From: Xanthomonas nasturtii
Lineage (GTDB): Bacteria; Pseudomonadota; Gammaproteobacteria; Xanthomonadales; Xanthomonadaceae
NCBI RefSeq assembly: GCF_001660815.1
Contig: NZ_LYMI01000022.1
Span: 1-64,000 of the forward strand
Reading direction: 5' to 3'
DNA length: 64,000 nt
The notes under the pieces were generated by a model that was not told the DNA's origin, ran no database searches, and saw only the letters and a list, made by a program, of their open reading frames with translations. Position numbers and translations under genes: made by a program. This document shows, in pieces, positions 28,945 through 38,262 of this stretch (positions within the stretch are counted from its first letter, which is position 1; the number at the start of each line of letters is the position of its first letter).

Positions 28945-30333
28945 TCAGTGCTGGCGACGCATCCGCCGTGCAAGCTCGCTGAACAACGCAAACGCTGCGG
29001 TCAAACCGACCATCGACAGGAACTGCGCGCGCGTGTCGGCCGAGCTGGCCAACAGCACGAAGATCACCGCCAGGATCGCCAGCGCCAACACCGTCAGAAA
29101 CGGATAACCGCGCATACGGAACGGCAACGCGATGCCGGCGCGGTCGGCGCGGCCGCGCAGGATCAGCTGCGACACCAGCGAGATCGTCCACACCAGCAGG
29201 CAGGTGGCGCCAACGATGTTGAGCAGCATCGGCAACACCTTGTTGGGATACAGCAGCTCCAGCGCCGCCGCGGCAAAACCGAACAGCACGCTGGCGATCA
29301 CTGCCACCAGCGGCACCTGCTCGCCGCTGGTCTTGCCAAGCAAGCGCGGCGCTTCGCCACGCTGGGCCAATGAGAAGATCATCCGCGAGGCGCCATACAG
29401 ATTGGCATTGAGCGCCGACAGCAACGCCACGACCGCCACCAGGGTAATGGCCGTGGCCGCGCCGGGAATGCGTGCCACTTCCAGCACGGCAGCGAACGGC
29501 GAGCTGAGCGCGGCGCTGGTCCACGGCACCACCGCCACGATCACGCTGATCGAGCCGATGTAGAACACCAGGATGCGCCAGGCCACGGTGCGGATGGTGC
29601 GCGCCAGGCTACGGCCCGGGTCGGCAGTTTCTGCCGCGGCCACCGCCACGATCTCGGTGCCGCCAAAGGCAAACACCACCACCAGCAAGGCCGAACCGAT
29701 ACCGGCCAGGCCCTTCGGCGCAAAGCCGCCGTTCTGGGTGAAGTTGGACAACCCCGGCGACACCACACCGGGCAACCAGCCGGCCAGCAAGGCCACACCG
29801 ATCAACAGGAACACGATGATCGCCACAACCTTGAGGATGGCGAACCAGAATTCGAACTCGCCGAAATTGCGCACCCCCAGCAGATTGATCGCGGTGAAGG
29901 TGGCCATGAACAGCAGCGCCAGCAAGGGCACCGGCAACGCGGGCCAGACGGTCGCGAGCAGGCCGGCGGCGCCGACGGCTTCGGCGGCAATCACCACCAC
30001 CACCTGGAACCACCACAACCAGCCCACGGTCGCGCCGGCGGTCGGGCCCATCGCATCGGCCGCGTACACCGAGAACGCGCCGCTGGCCGGCTTGGCGGCC
30101 GCCATTTCGCCCAGCGCGTTCATCACGATGATGACCAACGCACCGGCAATCAGGTACGAGATCAGCACCGCCGGCCCGGCCGCATGGATCCCCACGCCGG
30201 AACCGAGAAACAGCCCGGCGCCGATCGCCGTGCCCAGGCCCATCATCATCAATTGCCGCGGCTTCAGCGCGTGGCGCAGTGCAGGCGCGGCGGACGCAGC
30301 GGTCTCAGCAACGGGATCGGTCGGAAGCGGCAT
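28945..30333 (-). CDS. APC-superfamily amino acid permease (AAT type)
   Basis: This 462-residue protein has 12 predicted helices. MMMGLGTAIGAGLFLGSG is the TM1 substrate-binding signature of the AAT family (AroP/GabP/ProY group), and NALGEMAAAKPASGAFSVYA follows TM2. It is an amino acid:proton symporter whose substrate cannot be read from the sequence. The ATG at 30333 opens with a 25-residue polar leader; the frame extends further upstream but runs into the degraded pectate lyase fragment. Confidence 0.87.
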   Translation of the reverse strand: MPLPTDPVAETAASAAPALRHALKPRQLMMMGLGTAIGAGLFLGSGVGIHAAGPAVLISYLIAGALVIIVMNALGEMAAAKPASGAFSVYAADAMGPTAGATVGWLWWFQVVVVIAAEAVGAAGLLATVWPALPVPLLALLFMATFTAINLLGVRNFGEFEFWFAILKVVAIIVFLLIGVALLAGWLPGVVSPGLSNFTQNGGFAPKGLAGIGSALLVVVFAFGGTEIVAVAAAETADPGRSLARTIRTVAWRILVFYIGSISVIVAVVPWTSAALSSPFAAVLEVARIPGAATAITLVAVVALLSALNANLYGASRMIFSLAQRGEAPRLLGKTSGEQVPLVAVIASVLFGFAAAALELLYPNKVLPMLLNIVGATCLLVWTISLVSQLILRGRADRAGIALPFRMRGYPFLTVLALAILAVIFVLLASSADTRAQFLSMVGLTAAFALFSELARRMRRQH

Positions 30334-30512
30334 GGACGGGTTTGAACGAATGGAATCGCCACACGATACCGCGTCGCGGCGCCTGCCGCGCCTCTTGACG
30401 CCGGCCCGGCGAAGGAGTGGCGAAGGAGTGGCGACGCCACGAAAGCGTGCCCTGCCCTCACTTGCAGCAGGCAACGCTCGGCCACCTGCCGGGACGTGCT
30501 GCCGCTTGCCTG

Positions 30513-30643
30513 CAGGTCCCGGTGGCCGATCTCGCTGCTGTCGCGCGAGGTCAGCGGTTTCCTGATGTTCTCGAAGGAGTTCGACGCGATCTTCGCCGCG
30601 CCGCCCGTGCGCACGTCGATGCCCGAACTGATCACATTGTTGA
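30513..30643 (-). pseudogene. Duplicated internal fragment of the neighbouring pectate lyase gene
   Basis: Bases 30513-30643 align without gaps to 30902-31032 inside the intact pectate lyase gene, with about 14 differences in 131 (roughly 89% identity by eye). Translated in the same frame it reads VNNVISSGIDVRTGGAAKI and then ENIRKPLTSRDSSEIG, against VFTSGINVRMGGVAKIE in the real enzyme. Neither end of the gene is present, so it is a dead fragment. A local segmental duplication is the simplest origin. Confidence 0.85.
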
Positions 30644-30655
30644 CTGCGTAAACCC

Positions 30656-30680
30656 ACATCCCCGGGCGGGCCGGGGATGT
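30656..30680 (-). terminator. Stem-loop downstream of pectate lyase
   Basis: A perfect 10-bp stem (ACATCCCCGG / CCGGGGATGT) with a 5-nt loop lies 27 nt past the lyase stop. On the minus strand it is followed by GGGTTTACG, a weak T-run. It is probably a transcription terminator, or an RNA 3'-end stabiliser. Confidence 0.5.
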
Positions 30681-30706
30681 AGGTTGCTGCCACTACGCGC
30701 TGCCGG

Positions 30707-31768
30707 TCACTCGGCCAGGTTCTTGCCCGCACCCGCCGTGGCGATCACCTTGGCCTTGACCTGCGCGGCCGGGGTGATGGTGTAGGTGTAGCCCAGCGAT
30801 TCCGGGAACACCTTGGAGCTCACCCAGTTGGTGGCATTGGCGTAGGGCTTGCTGCCATCGGGCGTGCCCCAAGTGATGCCGCTGCCGACGTAGTTGTTGA
30901 TCAGGTCCCAGTAGCCGATCTCGCTGCTGTCGCGCGAGGTCACCGGGTTCTTGATGTTCTCGAAGTAGTTCGACTCGATCTTCGCCACGCCGCCCATGCG
31001 CACGTTGATGCCCGAGGTAAACACATTGTTGAAGTAGTTGTTGTAGATGTGGCTCAAGCCGCGGCGCTGCAACGGCACGCGCGATTCCACGTTCTCGAAG
31101 CGGTTGTGGTGATACGTAGTGCGCGCGGCCGAGTTCTTGGTGTCGCTGTCGCTGTAGCCATTCAGCGCGACCTTTTGATAGTTGTAGACGTAGTTGTAGG
31201 ACACGGTGACGTGGTGCACGCCCTTCTTCATGTCGATGCCGCCATCGAAGGAGGCATCGCCCGCACCGGAGCATTTGGTCAACGAGGCGAACACGGTGTT
31301 GTGGTCGACCCAGATCCTGGACGGCGAGCCGCTGGAGTTGCCTTCCAGCGAAATCGAATCGGCATCTTCGCCACCTTGCAGCAGGCCGATGGTCATGTTC
31401 TGGATGATGATGTTGTTGGCGTTGCCCACGACCCACAGACCGAAGTTGGCCGCCGAGCCATTCGCCCCCCTGATGGTGACATCGCTCTTGTTCTTGATCT
31501 GCACGGTCTTGGCCGGCAGCTTCCACTGCGCGCAGACGTCCTTGATGGTGCCGTAGTCGAACTTGCCGGTGTAGTTGAGCACCAGCCCACCGCTGCCGGA
31601 ATAACTGTCGATGGCGGCCTGCATGGCTTCGAACGTTGCCACGTTGACCGGTGTCTTGTTGCCGCCACCGGTGGTGGCCGCACCGTACCCGACCGGGCCG
31701 GCGATGGCGCTTGCTGCGCACGTGGATAGCGCAAGCGCGAGCGCGCCCTGGAGCATCTTGCTAGTCAT
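30707..31768 (-). CDS. Secreted pectate lyase, polysaccharide lyase family 1
   Basis: This 353-residue protein has a signal peptide ending SAIA-GPVGY. It is a right-handed beta-helix enzyme with IWVDHNTVF (the PL1 vWiDH motif), DGGIDMKKGVHHVTVSYN (Ca2+-binding aspartate) and SRVPLQRRG, where the catalytic Arg resides. It cleaves polygalacturonate by beta-elimination outside the cell, probably exported by the type II system. The ATG at 31768 fits the signal peptide; the longer frame start at 31855 adds an unlikely basic leader. A duplicated fragment lies just downstream. Confidence 0.92.
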   Translation of the reverse strand: MTSKMLQGALALALSTCAASAIAGPVGYGAATTGGGNKTPVNVATFEAMQAAIDSYSGSGGLVLNYTGKFDYGTIKDVCAQWKLPAKTVQIKNKSDVTIRGANGSAANFGLWVVGNANNIIIQNMTIGLLQGGEDADSISLEGNSSGSPSRIWVDHNTVFASLTKCSGAGDASFDGGIDMKKGVHHVTVSYNYVYNYQKVALNGYSDSDTKNSAARTTYHHNRFENVESRVPLQRRGLSHIYNNYFNNVFTSGINVRMGGVAKIESNYFENIKNPVTSRDSSEIGYWDLINNYVGSGITWGTPDGSKPYANATNWVSSKVFPESLGYTYTITPAAQVKAKVIATAGAGKNLAE

Positions 31769-32520
31769 GCAGCCTCTCCCAAAGAAGTCGATAAGCGATG
31801 CGTGCCGTCTGCGCAGTGGCAACGACAACGACAAAGCGGTGCGTGGGGGCCGCATTCTTCGCGCGATTTAAAACATAAAACAATTATCCATCACTGAAAG
31901 TTTGACGCACCACGGTGTTCTCTTTGCGGGACATGCAAAAGAGACAGCACAGGACAGCCGGGACAGGACACGGCATTGCGGCGAGATGCGATGGATGTGC
32001 TTGATCGATGCGCGTCTGCGCTGGTGCAGGCATGCCTGTGCTGCAGGTGCGTGTGCTCGAGCACGCACACCTGCGTGGATGCTTGCCACTTCACGCCTGT
32101 GGTGCTTGCGTACTGGTCGCCATTGCGGGCATGAGCTGCACATGCGCCTGGCGATGACAGCTGCGACGCAGCGAATTTGCAGCGCAGCAATACAACACGT
32201 GCACCGGAAAAGACGCGCCGATGCGTGTCGCCCGGTTTCTCGCGGGCTTCTGCAGGTTGCTTGCAGCGTTGCTGCACAGCAGCAGAACGCTCGCGTGCAT
32301 TTACATTGCAAGCCTACGGTGGCGAAGACGCTGCACGTGGTGCGCGACGGCGCACGCAAACAGATTGCACCAGCAATCAGCACGCCGTCGAATCAAGCAG
32401 CTGTCTGCGTGTTCGTCCGCATGCCGCACGGTCCGCTCAACGTCGGACGCACTCAGAGATCGCAATGGTGAAGAATCGCAAACCACGCATATCGAACGTC
32501 AGCGTCCGCACACCGCGCAC
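31769..32520. other. 752-nt gap between pectate lyase and pip, no supported gene
   Basis: An A/T-rich block near 31866-31890 (TTTAAAACATAAAACAATTA) stands out from the GC-rich surroundings and is the likely promoter area of the pectate lyase. Overlapping frames of 120-190 codons on both strands are rich in Cys, His and Arg in the manner of non-coding GC-rich DNA and match nothing I know. I found no Clp or PIP box by eye. Confidence 0.4.
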
Positions 32521-33462
32521 TCAAACAGCGCGATTGACCAGCGCCGAAGAACGCACCATCTGCCCACCGGGCCAGGGTGTCTGATCGTCCAGGAAGTTGC
32601 CGACCAGGCGCATGCAGGCCGCGCGTTCTTCCACGTGCGGCATGTGGCTGGAATTGGCGAACACATGCCAGCGCGCATCCGGAATCAGCCGCGCATACGG
32701 CTCGACGGTTTCCGGCGTGGCTTCGTCGTACTTGCCAGAAAGCACCAGTGTGGGCGCGGTGATGCGGTGCAGGCGCTCGATGATGCTCCAGTTGCGCAAG
32801 CTGCCCACCACATGAAACTCGGTCGGGCCGTTCATGGCGTGATACACGGTCGGGTCGGCATCGATGGCGGCAAAGGTGCGTGCCACTTCGGCAGGCCATG
32901 GCACGACGCGACACACGTGCTGTGCGTAGAACACCTGGCTGGCGGCGCGGTAGGCCGGATGGTCCAGCGTACCGGCGGCTTCGTGCTCGTCCAGCGCGGC
33001 CTGGATGTCCTCGGGCAGCCGTGCACGCAAACGTAGCGCCGCAGCACGCCACAAACCCATCGAAGCGGGGGAGTTGGCGATCACCAGCGCACGCAGGCCG
33101 GTAGGACGGCGCACTGCATGTTCGGCCGCCAGCATCCCGCCCCAGGACTGGCCCAGCAACGCGTACTGCGAAACCCCAAGATGCGCGATCAACGTCTGCA
33201 GCTCGTCCAGAAACAGCCCAACCGTCCAGAAGCCTGGGTCGGCGTTGGGCAGATGGGTGGAGTTGCCGTTGCCGAGCTGGTCGTAATGAATCACCGCACG
33301 GCCGCTGGCCGCCAGGTCCGTGAAGCTGTCCACGTAGTCGTGGGTGCACCCGGGGCCGCCATGCAGCACCAGCAACGGGCAGGCATCCGCGCGCAGGTCG
33401 CCGGTGATGCGGTACCAGGTGCGATAACCGCGAAATTCGACGTAACCCTCAGTGCACTGCAT
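32521..33462 (-). CDS. pip: Proline iminopeptidase-type alpha/beta hydrolase (pip)
   Basis: This 313-residue S33 hydrolase has the HGGPG oxyanion motif (34-38), nucleophile Ser106 in GQSWGG, the acid in [10 protein letters not shown] and His in SSHMPHVEE. In Xanthomonas the pip gene next to a plant-responsive LuxR solo is activated by that regulator and contributes to virulence. The same adjacency is seen here, and a lux-box-like dyad lies 62 nt upstream of the ATG. The natural substrate is not known; release of N-terminal proline is the family activity. Confidence 0.88.
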   Translation of the reverse strand: MQCTEGYVEFRGYRTWYRITGDLRADACPLLVLHGGPGCTHDYVDSFTDLAASGRAVIHYDQLGNGNSTHLPNADPGFWTVGLFLDELQTLIAHLGVSQYALLGQSWGGMLAAEHAVRRPTGLRALVIANSPASMGLWRAAALRLRARLPEDIQAALDEHEAAGTLDHPAYRAASQVFYAQHVCRVVPWPAEVARTFAAIDADPTVYHAMNGPTEFHVVGSLRNWSIIERLHRITAPTLVLSGKYDEATPETVEPYARLIPDARWHVFANSSHMPHVEERAACMRLVGNFLDDQTPWPGGQMVRSSALVNRAV

Positions 33463-33523
33463 GACCTGCGCCTGCCTGCGGCAATAATGAGCCTTGAGCT
33501 TAGCGACGGCGCCGACTGGCGTT

Positions 33524-33543
33524 AACTGGCAAATCTCACAGGT
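33524..33543 (-). promoter_or_regulatory. Candidate lux box upstream of pip
   Basis: On the minus strand the 20-mer ACCTGTGAGATTTGCCAGTT has the ACCTG...CAG(G)T ends of a lux box. It lies 62 nt before the pip ATG, where a LuxR activator should bind. The inner positions are only partly symmetric. The neighbouring LuxR gene makes it the best candidate site. Confidence 0.55.
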
Positions 33544-33692
33544 TTGGATGCACCGGGGACGCGGTTGGCGCTGGCGGAAGACCAGTTCGACCGCAGGCTG
33601 CGCGTCGCCGCATGCCGCAAGGCATCGCACGACGCCACTTCGCATCTCGATCGAACCGTGCGCTTCGAATCAGCGTAACTATCTCGCGCGCG

Positions 33693-33709
33693 CAACGTCG
33701 CCGACGTTG
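33693..33709. promoter_or_regulatory. Perfect 17-bp dyad between luxR and pip
   Basis: CAACGTCG-C-CGACGTTG is an exact inverted repeat located about 150 nt past the luxR stop. It may be an operator or part of a terminator; there is no T-run. The protein that would bind it is unknown. Confidence 0.35.
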
Positions 33710-33862
33710 GAGCTGTCAGGCATGCGACACCAGCGCTCGCGATTTGATGCACTGGCGAAAGCGTGCGAATAGCGCACGAGGACCAGGATTGCGTGGCGTA
33801 ACGCCGATTCGGAGTACCTGCTGCGCCAGCGTGCCGGCACCGCAGGCACCGGCCAGCGTTGC

Positions 33863-34627
33863 TTACGGCTCTAGCAAGCGATAGTGCATCCCGCGCACCA
33901 CTGCTTCCACGCGGTTGCGGGCGCCCAGCTTGCGGGCGGCCGAATTCAAATGCAGGTTGACCGTGGCAGTGGAGCGGTTGAGTGCCGCCGCGATACTTTT
34001 GGACGTCAGGCCTTTGGCCGAATACTGCAGGCATTCGCGCTCGCGACGGGTCAATGCAATGTGGTGGCAGCGGCGCTCCTGTGGGTCCAGCACTTCCTGC
34101 GCACGCGCCTGGAAGGCGTGTGCCAGCAGCAGGAACGGCAACAGCTGCGCCTCGGCCAGGCGCGGTGCTTCTGCAGCGCCGGCATCGACCGCGCCGCTGA
34201 AAGTGGCGAACGCGCCACCGGGCAGATGCAGCGGCACGGTGACACCGGTTCCCATGCCGCTGTCGCACAGATACCGGGTCACTTGCCGGTGCTGCCCGCC
34301 CACGTATTCCACGCCTGCACGGTTGCCGTCGTTGCGGTACGACCACACGAACGGAGTGGTGCGCCGCGCTGCACGCTGCTGAACGGGGTCATGCTGGTAG
34401 TAGCCGTGCTCGCACCAGACATGCTGCATATCGCCCGGCGCATTGCGCTGCATGAACACGGTGGGCGTGATCAGCGCACCTTCCATACTGAGCGGCACTG
34501 GCGCGTAGTCGTAGACCAGCGACTGGAAACCGAGTGCACAGACGTCGCGAAACACCCGATCCAGGCAGCTGTTGAGCGTATGCAGCACCTGCAGATCGCG
34601 GCCCAGGCTGGCCAGAGTGTCGAACAT
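33863..34627 (-). CDS. LuxR-family solo regulator of the plant-signal type (OryR/XccR/PsoR group)
   Basis: This 254-residue protein has an N-terminal autoinducer-binding domain (about 15-170) and a C-terminal LuxR helix-turn-helix (LTRRERECLQYSAKG onward). In the ligand pocket, aligning on the DP motif (80-81), Met67 and Trp71 replace the usual Trp57 and Tyr61 of AHL receptors. These are the diagnostic changes of the subfamily that answers plant compounds instead of AHLs. No luxI is present. AAGGA lies 7 nt before the ATG at 34627, supporting this start over 34660. pip lies downstream and an APC permease is divergent. Confidence 0.9.
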   Translation of the reverse strand: MFDTLASLGRDLQVLHTLNSCLDRVFRDVCALGFQSLVYDYAPVPLSMEGALITPTVFMQRNAPGDMQHVWCEHGYYQHDPVQQRAARRTTPFVWSYRNDGNRAGVEYVGGQHRQVTRYLCDSGMGTGVTVPLHLPGGAFATFSGAVDAGAAEAPRLAEAQLLPFLLLAHAFQARAQEVLDPQERRCHHIALTRRERECLQYSAKGLTSKSIAAALNRSTATVNLHLNSAARKLGARNRVEAVVRGMHYRLLEP

Positions 34628-34820
34628 GGTGAGTCCTTGGGTACCGATGTTTGCCAGCAACTGGCAAGCAGCATGGAAAACCTAGCACTTTTACCAATGG
34701 ATGGGCTTGCCGGCCACATTATCGTCACAATGCCGGTCACATGGCTGCAGCGCCGCATCGGCGTTCAGGTCCTTCAAGCGCCTGCGCTGTGCGCCGGCAT
34801 TCCTTTCAGCGGACACCTGC

Positions 34821-36203
34821 ATGACCGACACCCCCCGCCGCGACGATGCGGCCACGCTGGAACGCTTTGGCTACGCACAGGAGCTCAAGCGCCAGCTCAC
34901 GCTCAAGGATCTGCTGATCTACGGGTTGGTCTTCATGGTGCCGACGGCGCCGTTTTCGATCTTCGGCGGCGTGTTCGACATCAGCGCCGGGATGGTGCCG
35001 CTGACCTACCTGGTTGGCTTCGTGGCCATGCTGTTCACTGCGCTGAGCTACCAGCAGATGTCGCAGGCATTTCCGGTGGCCGGCTCGGTGTATGCCTATG
35101 TGGGGCGCGGGCTGAGCAGCGGCATGGGATTTCTGGCCGGCTGGGCCATCCTGCTCGACTATCTGCTGGTACCGACCCTGCTGTACGTGGTCGGCGCCAA
35201 TGCGATGCATAACGTATTGCCGGCGGTGCCGCAGCCGGCGTGGATCGCGTTCTTCGTGGTGCTCAACACCCTGGTGAATCTACGCGGCATCGAAACCACC
35301 GCGCGTGCCAATCGCTTTTTTCTGCTTGCGCAATTGGTGGTGCTGGCGGTGTTCGTGGTGCTGGCGACCCTGGCGATCCAGCGCGGCGTCAACGGCGCGC
35401 ACTGGAGCTGGCGCCCGTTCTACAACCCGCAGGCGTTTTCGCCGCAGTTGATCTTCAGCGCGTTGTCGGTGGCGGTGGTGTCGTTCCTCGGCTTCGATGC
35501 GATCTCCACCTTGTCGGAGGAAGCGCGCGGCGGCAACCGCGTGGTAGGGCGTGCGACCTTGCTGGCGTTGCTGATCGTGGCAGGCCTGTTCGTCCTGCAG
35601 ACCTGGCTGGCGGCGTTGCTGCAGCCCACCCTGCAGCGCTATCCCAGCGCGCAGGCATCCAACGATGCGTTCTTCGAAATCGGCCGCCTGATCGCCGGGC
35701 CGTGGCTGCAGATCGTCATTGCACTTACGGTGGCGATCAGCGCGGCGATTGCCAATTCGCTGGTGGCGCAGGCGGCTACATCGCGCCTGTTGTTCGCGAT
35801 GGCGCGCGACCGCCAGTTACCGGCGTTCCTGCGCTACATCCACCCGCGCACCGGCGTGCCGCAGCGTGCGATCTTGCTGGTGGCGGGCCTGAGCATGGTG
35901 CTGGGCGAAGTGTTCGTTGGCCAGATCGCGTTGCTGTCGTCGCTGTGCAATGTCGGCGCGCTCACTGCGTTCGTGCTGCTGCATGTCGCGGTGTTGTGGC
36001 ACTTCCGCGCCGAGGGGCGCCGCGTGCTGCATGGCGTGGTGCCGTTGGTCGGCATCGTCATCCTGGCCTATGTATTGATCAATGCAGACGCGCATGCGCA
36101 ACTCGGCGGCACTGCATGGATGCTGATTGGGCTGGCGGTGCTGGCCTTTCTGAAACTCAGCGGACGCTCCACCGAATTCCGCGCCAGCGATGCGCTGGAA
36201 TAG
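34821..36203 (+). CDS. APC-family permease divergent from the LuxR solo
   Basis: This 460-residue protein has 12 predicted helices. The start GLVFMVPTAPFSIFGGVFDISAGM and FPVAGSVYAYVGRGLS resemble the APC branch that includes ethanolamine, putrescine and amino acid permeases. It is divergent from the LuxR solo with 193 bp between starts. Known PipR-type LuxR solos respond to ethanolamine-derived compounds and sit next to importers, so uptake of the signal or its precursor is a reasonable guess. The substrate is not proven. Confidence 0.82.
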   Translation: MTDTPRRDDAATLERFGYAQELKRQLTLKDLLIYGLVFMVPTAPFSIFGGVFDISAGMVPLTYLVGFVAMLFTALSYQQMSQAFPVAGSVYAYVGRGLSSGMGFLAGWAILLDYLLVPTLLYVVGANAMHNVLPAVPQPAWIAFFVVLNTLVNLRGIETTARANRFFLLAQLVVLAVFVVLATLAIQRGVNGAHWSWRPFYNPQAFSPQLIFSALSVAVVSFLGFDAISTLSEEARGGNRVVGRATLLALLIVAGLFVLQTWLAALLQPTLQRYPSAQASNDAFFEIGRLIAGPWLQIVIALTVAISAAIANSLVAQAATSRLLFAMARDRQLPAFLRYIHPRTGVPQRAILLVAGLSMVLGEVFVGQIALLSSLCNVGALTAFVLLHVAVLWHFRAEGRRVLHGVVPLVGIVILAYVLINADAHAQLGGTAWMLIGLAVLAFLKLSGRSTEFRASDALE

Positions 36204-36674
36204 CCGCGGCAGCAGCGGTGCCTGTTGCAGTGCAAGGTTGGTGATGAGTCCAGCAAAACGCGGACTCTGATGCCACCGCAGGGCATGGCCTGCAAGCGGT
36301 ATCAGGCGCCGGAAACGCGTTGCTGCAGATGAAGTGATGGACGTGTTGCGGCATGCATCGCGTATGCATTGGGCACGCACCAGACAGAGGTGCGCCTAGC
36401 GCGCACAGCAGTGCGCGGGCGCACGCCGCGGTGGGTCAGCGACGCTGCCACCTCATCGGCATGCGCACACCCACCATCCGGCTCACCGTCCGCAAGACGC
36501 TGTCCGTCGATGCGTGAAAGATCAACTGTATTTTTCGTGACTGTTTATCTCTGAACTAGATTTTCAGCACATATTCAACTATGAACTTTCGCTAGTCTCG
36601 CTGGGCGCCACCGATGGCGCCGCACGTTGCAGCCCCCGCTGCAGCCTGCCGATCCCTGACGAGAAGGACTACCC
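36204..36674. other. 471-nt gap upstream of the secreted protease
   Basis: No gene is supported. Bases about 36510-36600 are markedly A/T-rich (for example CTGTATTTTTCGTGACTGTT), so the protease promoter is probably there. AGAAGGA lies at 36661-36667, 7 nt before the protease ATG. Confidence 0.4.
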
Positions 36675-38072
36675 ATGAATCGCAAGAACGCGTTGTATCT
36701 GGCGCTGTTTTCCGCTGTTTCCGGTACTGCAATGGCCGCACCTCCCACCGAGATGGATGCAGCGCCGGTGACCACCGCGCCGCAGGCGGCCAAGCTCGGT
36801 GCGGCGACGTTGCAGTCGGCAAGTTTGCGTGGCGGCATCCTGCCCACGCGCGTGGCGCAACTGACCGCGCCGACCAGCACGGAGATCAGCCGTGTGCGCG
36901 AGCGCCGCATTGCGCAGGTCAAGCATGGGCAGCCGTTGCAGATCGGTTTTTCGCGTGCAGTGGCGCAGCCGCTGGTGAACCTGTCCAAGCTCGATTGGCA
37001 GATGGCACCCGATGGTTCACGCGTGGCCAGCCTGAAGGTCAGCTCCGCACAAGCCGCGTCGCTGCGTGCGTCGCTGACCTTGCGTGGCGCCGGTGCGACG
37101 CCGGGTGACCCGGCCAAGGTGACGCTGCGCTTTGCCGGCGACGATGGGCGCGTGTTCGAACAATCCGGCGCCAGCTTCGCGGCCGGCGGTAACGACATCG
37201 GTTGGTCGCCGACGGTAAGCGGCGAGAATCTGCTGGTCGAGTTGTCGTTGCCGGCCGGCCTGTATCCGGAAAATTTCAGCCTGAGCATTCCGCAGCTCTC
37301 GCATCTGGACATCAGCCCCACCGCCAGCCCGCGCGACATGATGACCATTGCCATTGGCGAAAGCGATTCCTGCCAGAACGACATCGTCTGCCGCGCCAAC
37401 CCCACCGCCGGTTTCACCAGCGCCGCAAAGGCGGTGGCGCGCATGGTATTCACCACCAGCCAGGGCTCGTTCCTGTGCACCGGCACGCTGCTCAACAACA
37501 CCAATTCGCCCAAGCGCAATCTGTTCTGGACCGCAGCGCATTGCATCAGCACGCAGACCGTGGCCAATACGCTGCAAACCTACTGGTTCTACGATGCTGC
37601 CAGCTGCAACGGCAACACTGCCAGTTCGCAGGCAACCACGTTGACCGGCGGTGCGTTCCTGCGCCATGCCAACACCACGCGCGACACCGCCTTGCTGGAG
37701 CTGAAGACCGCACCGCCAAGCGGCGCCTTCTATGCAGCGTGGAATAGCGCGGCGATCGGCACCACCAACACCTCGATCGTCGGCATCCATCACCCGTCTG
37801 GCGACGTCAAGAAGTATTCGCTGGGCAGCGTGAATGGGCTGAACACCTCCATCGACGGCAAGAGCCCGCTGTACCGCGTGGTCTGGAACGATGGCGTGAC
37901 CGAAGGCGGCTCGTCCGGCTCGGGCCTGTTCACCATCGCCAGCGGTGGCGCCTACCAGCTGCGCGGCGGCCTGTATGGCGGCTACTCGTACTGCACTGCG
38001 CAGACCGATCCGGATTACTACTCGCGCTTCTCGGACGTGTATTCCACCATCTCTACCTACTTCGGCCCGTAA
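36675..38072 (+). CDS. Secreted trypsin-like serine endopeptidase (lysyl endopeptidase-like)
   Basis: This 465-residue preproprotein has a signal peptide ending GTAMA, a long propeptide (to about residue 235) and an S1-fold protease domain. The triad is visible: His in WTAAHC (about 288), Asp in TRDTALLEL (about 336) and Ser in GGSSGSGL (about 411). Paired cysteines (DSCQNDIVC, FLCTG, AAHC, SCNGN) suggest disulfides as in Achromobacter lysyl endopeptidase. It is probably exported by type II secretion. A ribosome site AGAAGGA precedes the ATG. Confidence 0.87.
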   Translation: MNRKNALYLALFSAVSGTAMAAPPTEMDAAPVTTAPQAAKLGAATLQSASLRGGILPTRVAQLTAPTSTEISRVRERRIAQVKHGQPLQIGFSRAVAQPLVNLSKLDWQMAPDGSRVASLKVSSAQAASLRASLTLRGAGATPGDPAKVTLRFAGDDGRVFEQSGASFAAGGNDIGWSPTVSGENLLVELSLPAGLYPENFSLSIPQLSHLDISPTASPRDMMTIAIGESDSCQNDIVCRANPTAGFTSAAKAVARMVFTTSQGSFLCTGTLLNNTNSPKRNLFWTAAHCISTQTVANTLQTYWFYDAASCNGNTASSQATTLTGGAFLRHANTTRDTALLELKTAPPSGAFYAAWNSAAIGTTNTSIVGIHHPSGDVKKYSLGSVNGLNTSIDGKSPLYRVVWNDGVTEGGSSGSGLFTIASGGAYQLRGGLYGGYSYCTAQTDPDYYSRFSDVYSTISTYFGP

Positions 38073-38262
38073 GCGGCCAGCCCACGTGGCAGGCGGTGTT
38101 GCGCCTGCCACGTCCGATCGCGCTTCGCCTGGCATCGCACTCTGCACTTCCATGGCGACGCCGCTTACGGTGTTGGTGCTGCACCATGCGCACGCACGCG
38201 CAGCCAGCGGCACGCCGCGCGATGAGGCAGACTTGCCGGGTCTCCATCAGCACCCATCGCCC

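Larger units (their letters stand above)
33463..33862. other. 400-nt pip promoter region
   Basis: This lies between the luxR stop and the pip start, both on the minus strand. It holds the candidate lux box (33524-33543) and a perfect 8+1+8 dyad (33693-33709). I see no further gene; frames crossing it are shadows. Confidence 0.5.

Noticed and set aside
31868..32471. Open frames of 171 and 189 codons on opposite strands upstream of pectate lyase
   Set aside because: They overlap each other almost fully, are unusually rich in Cys, His and Arg, and show no ribosome site or domain.
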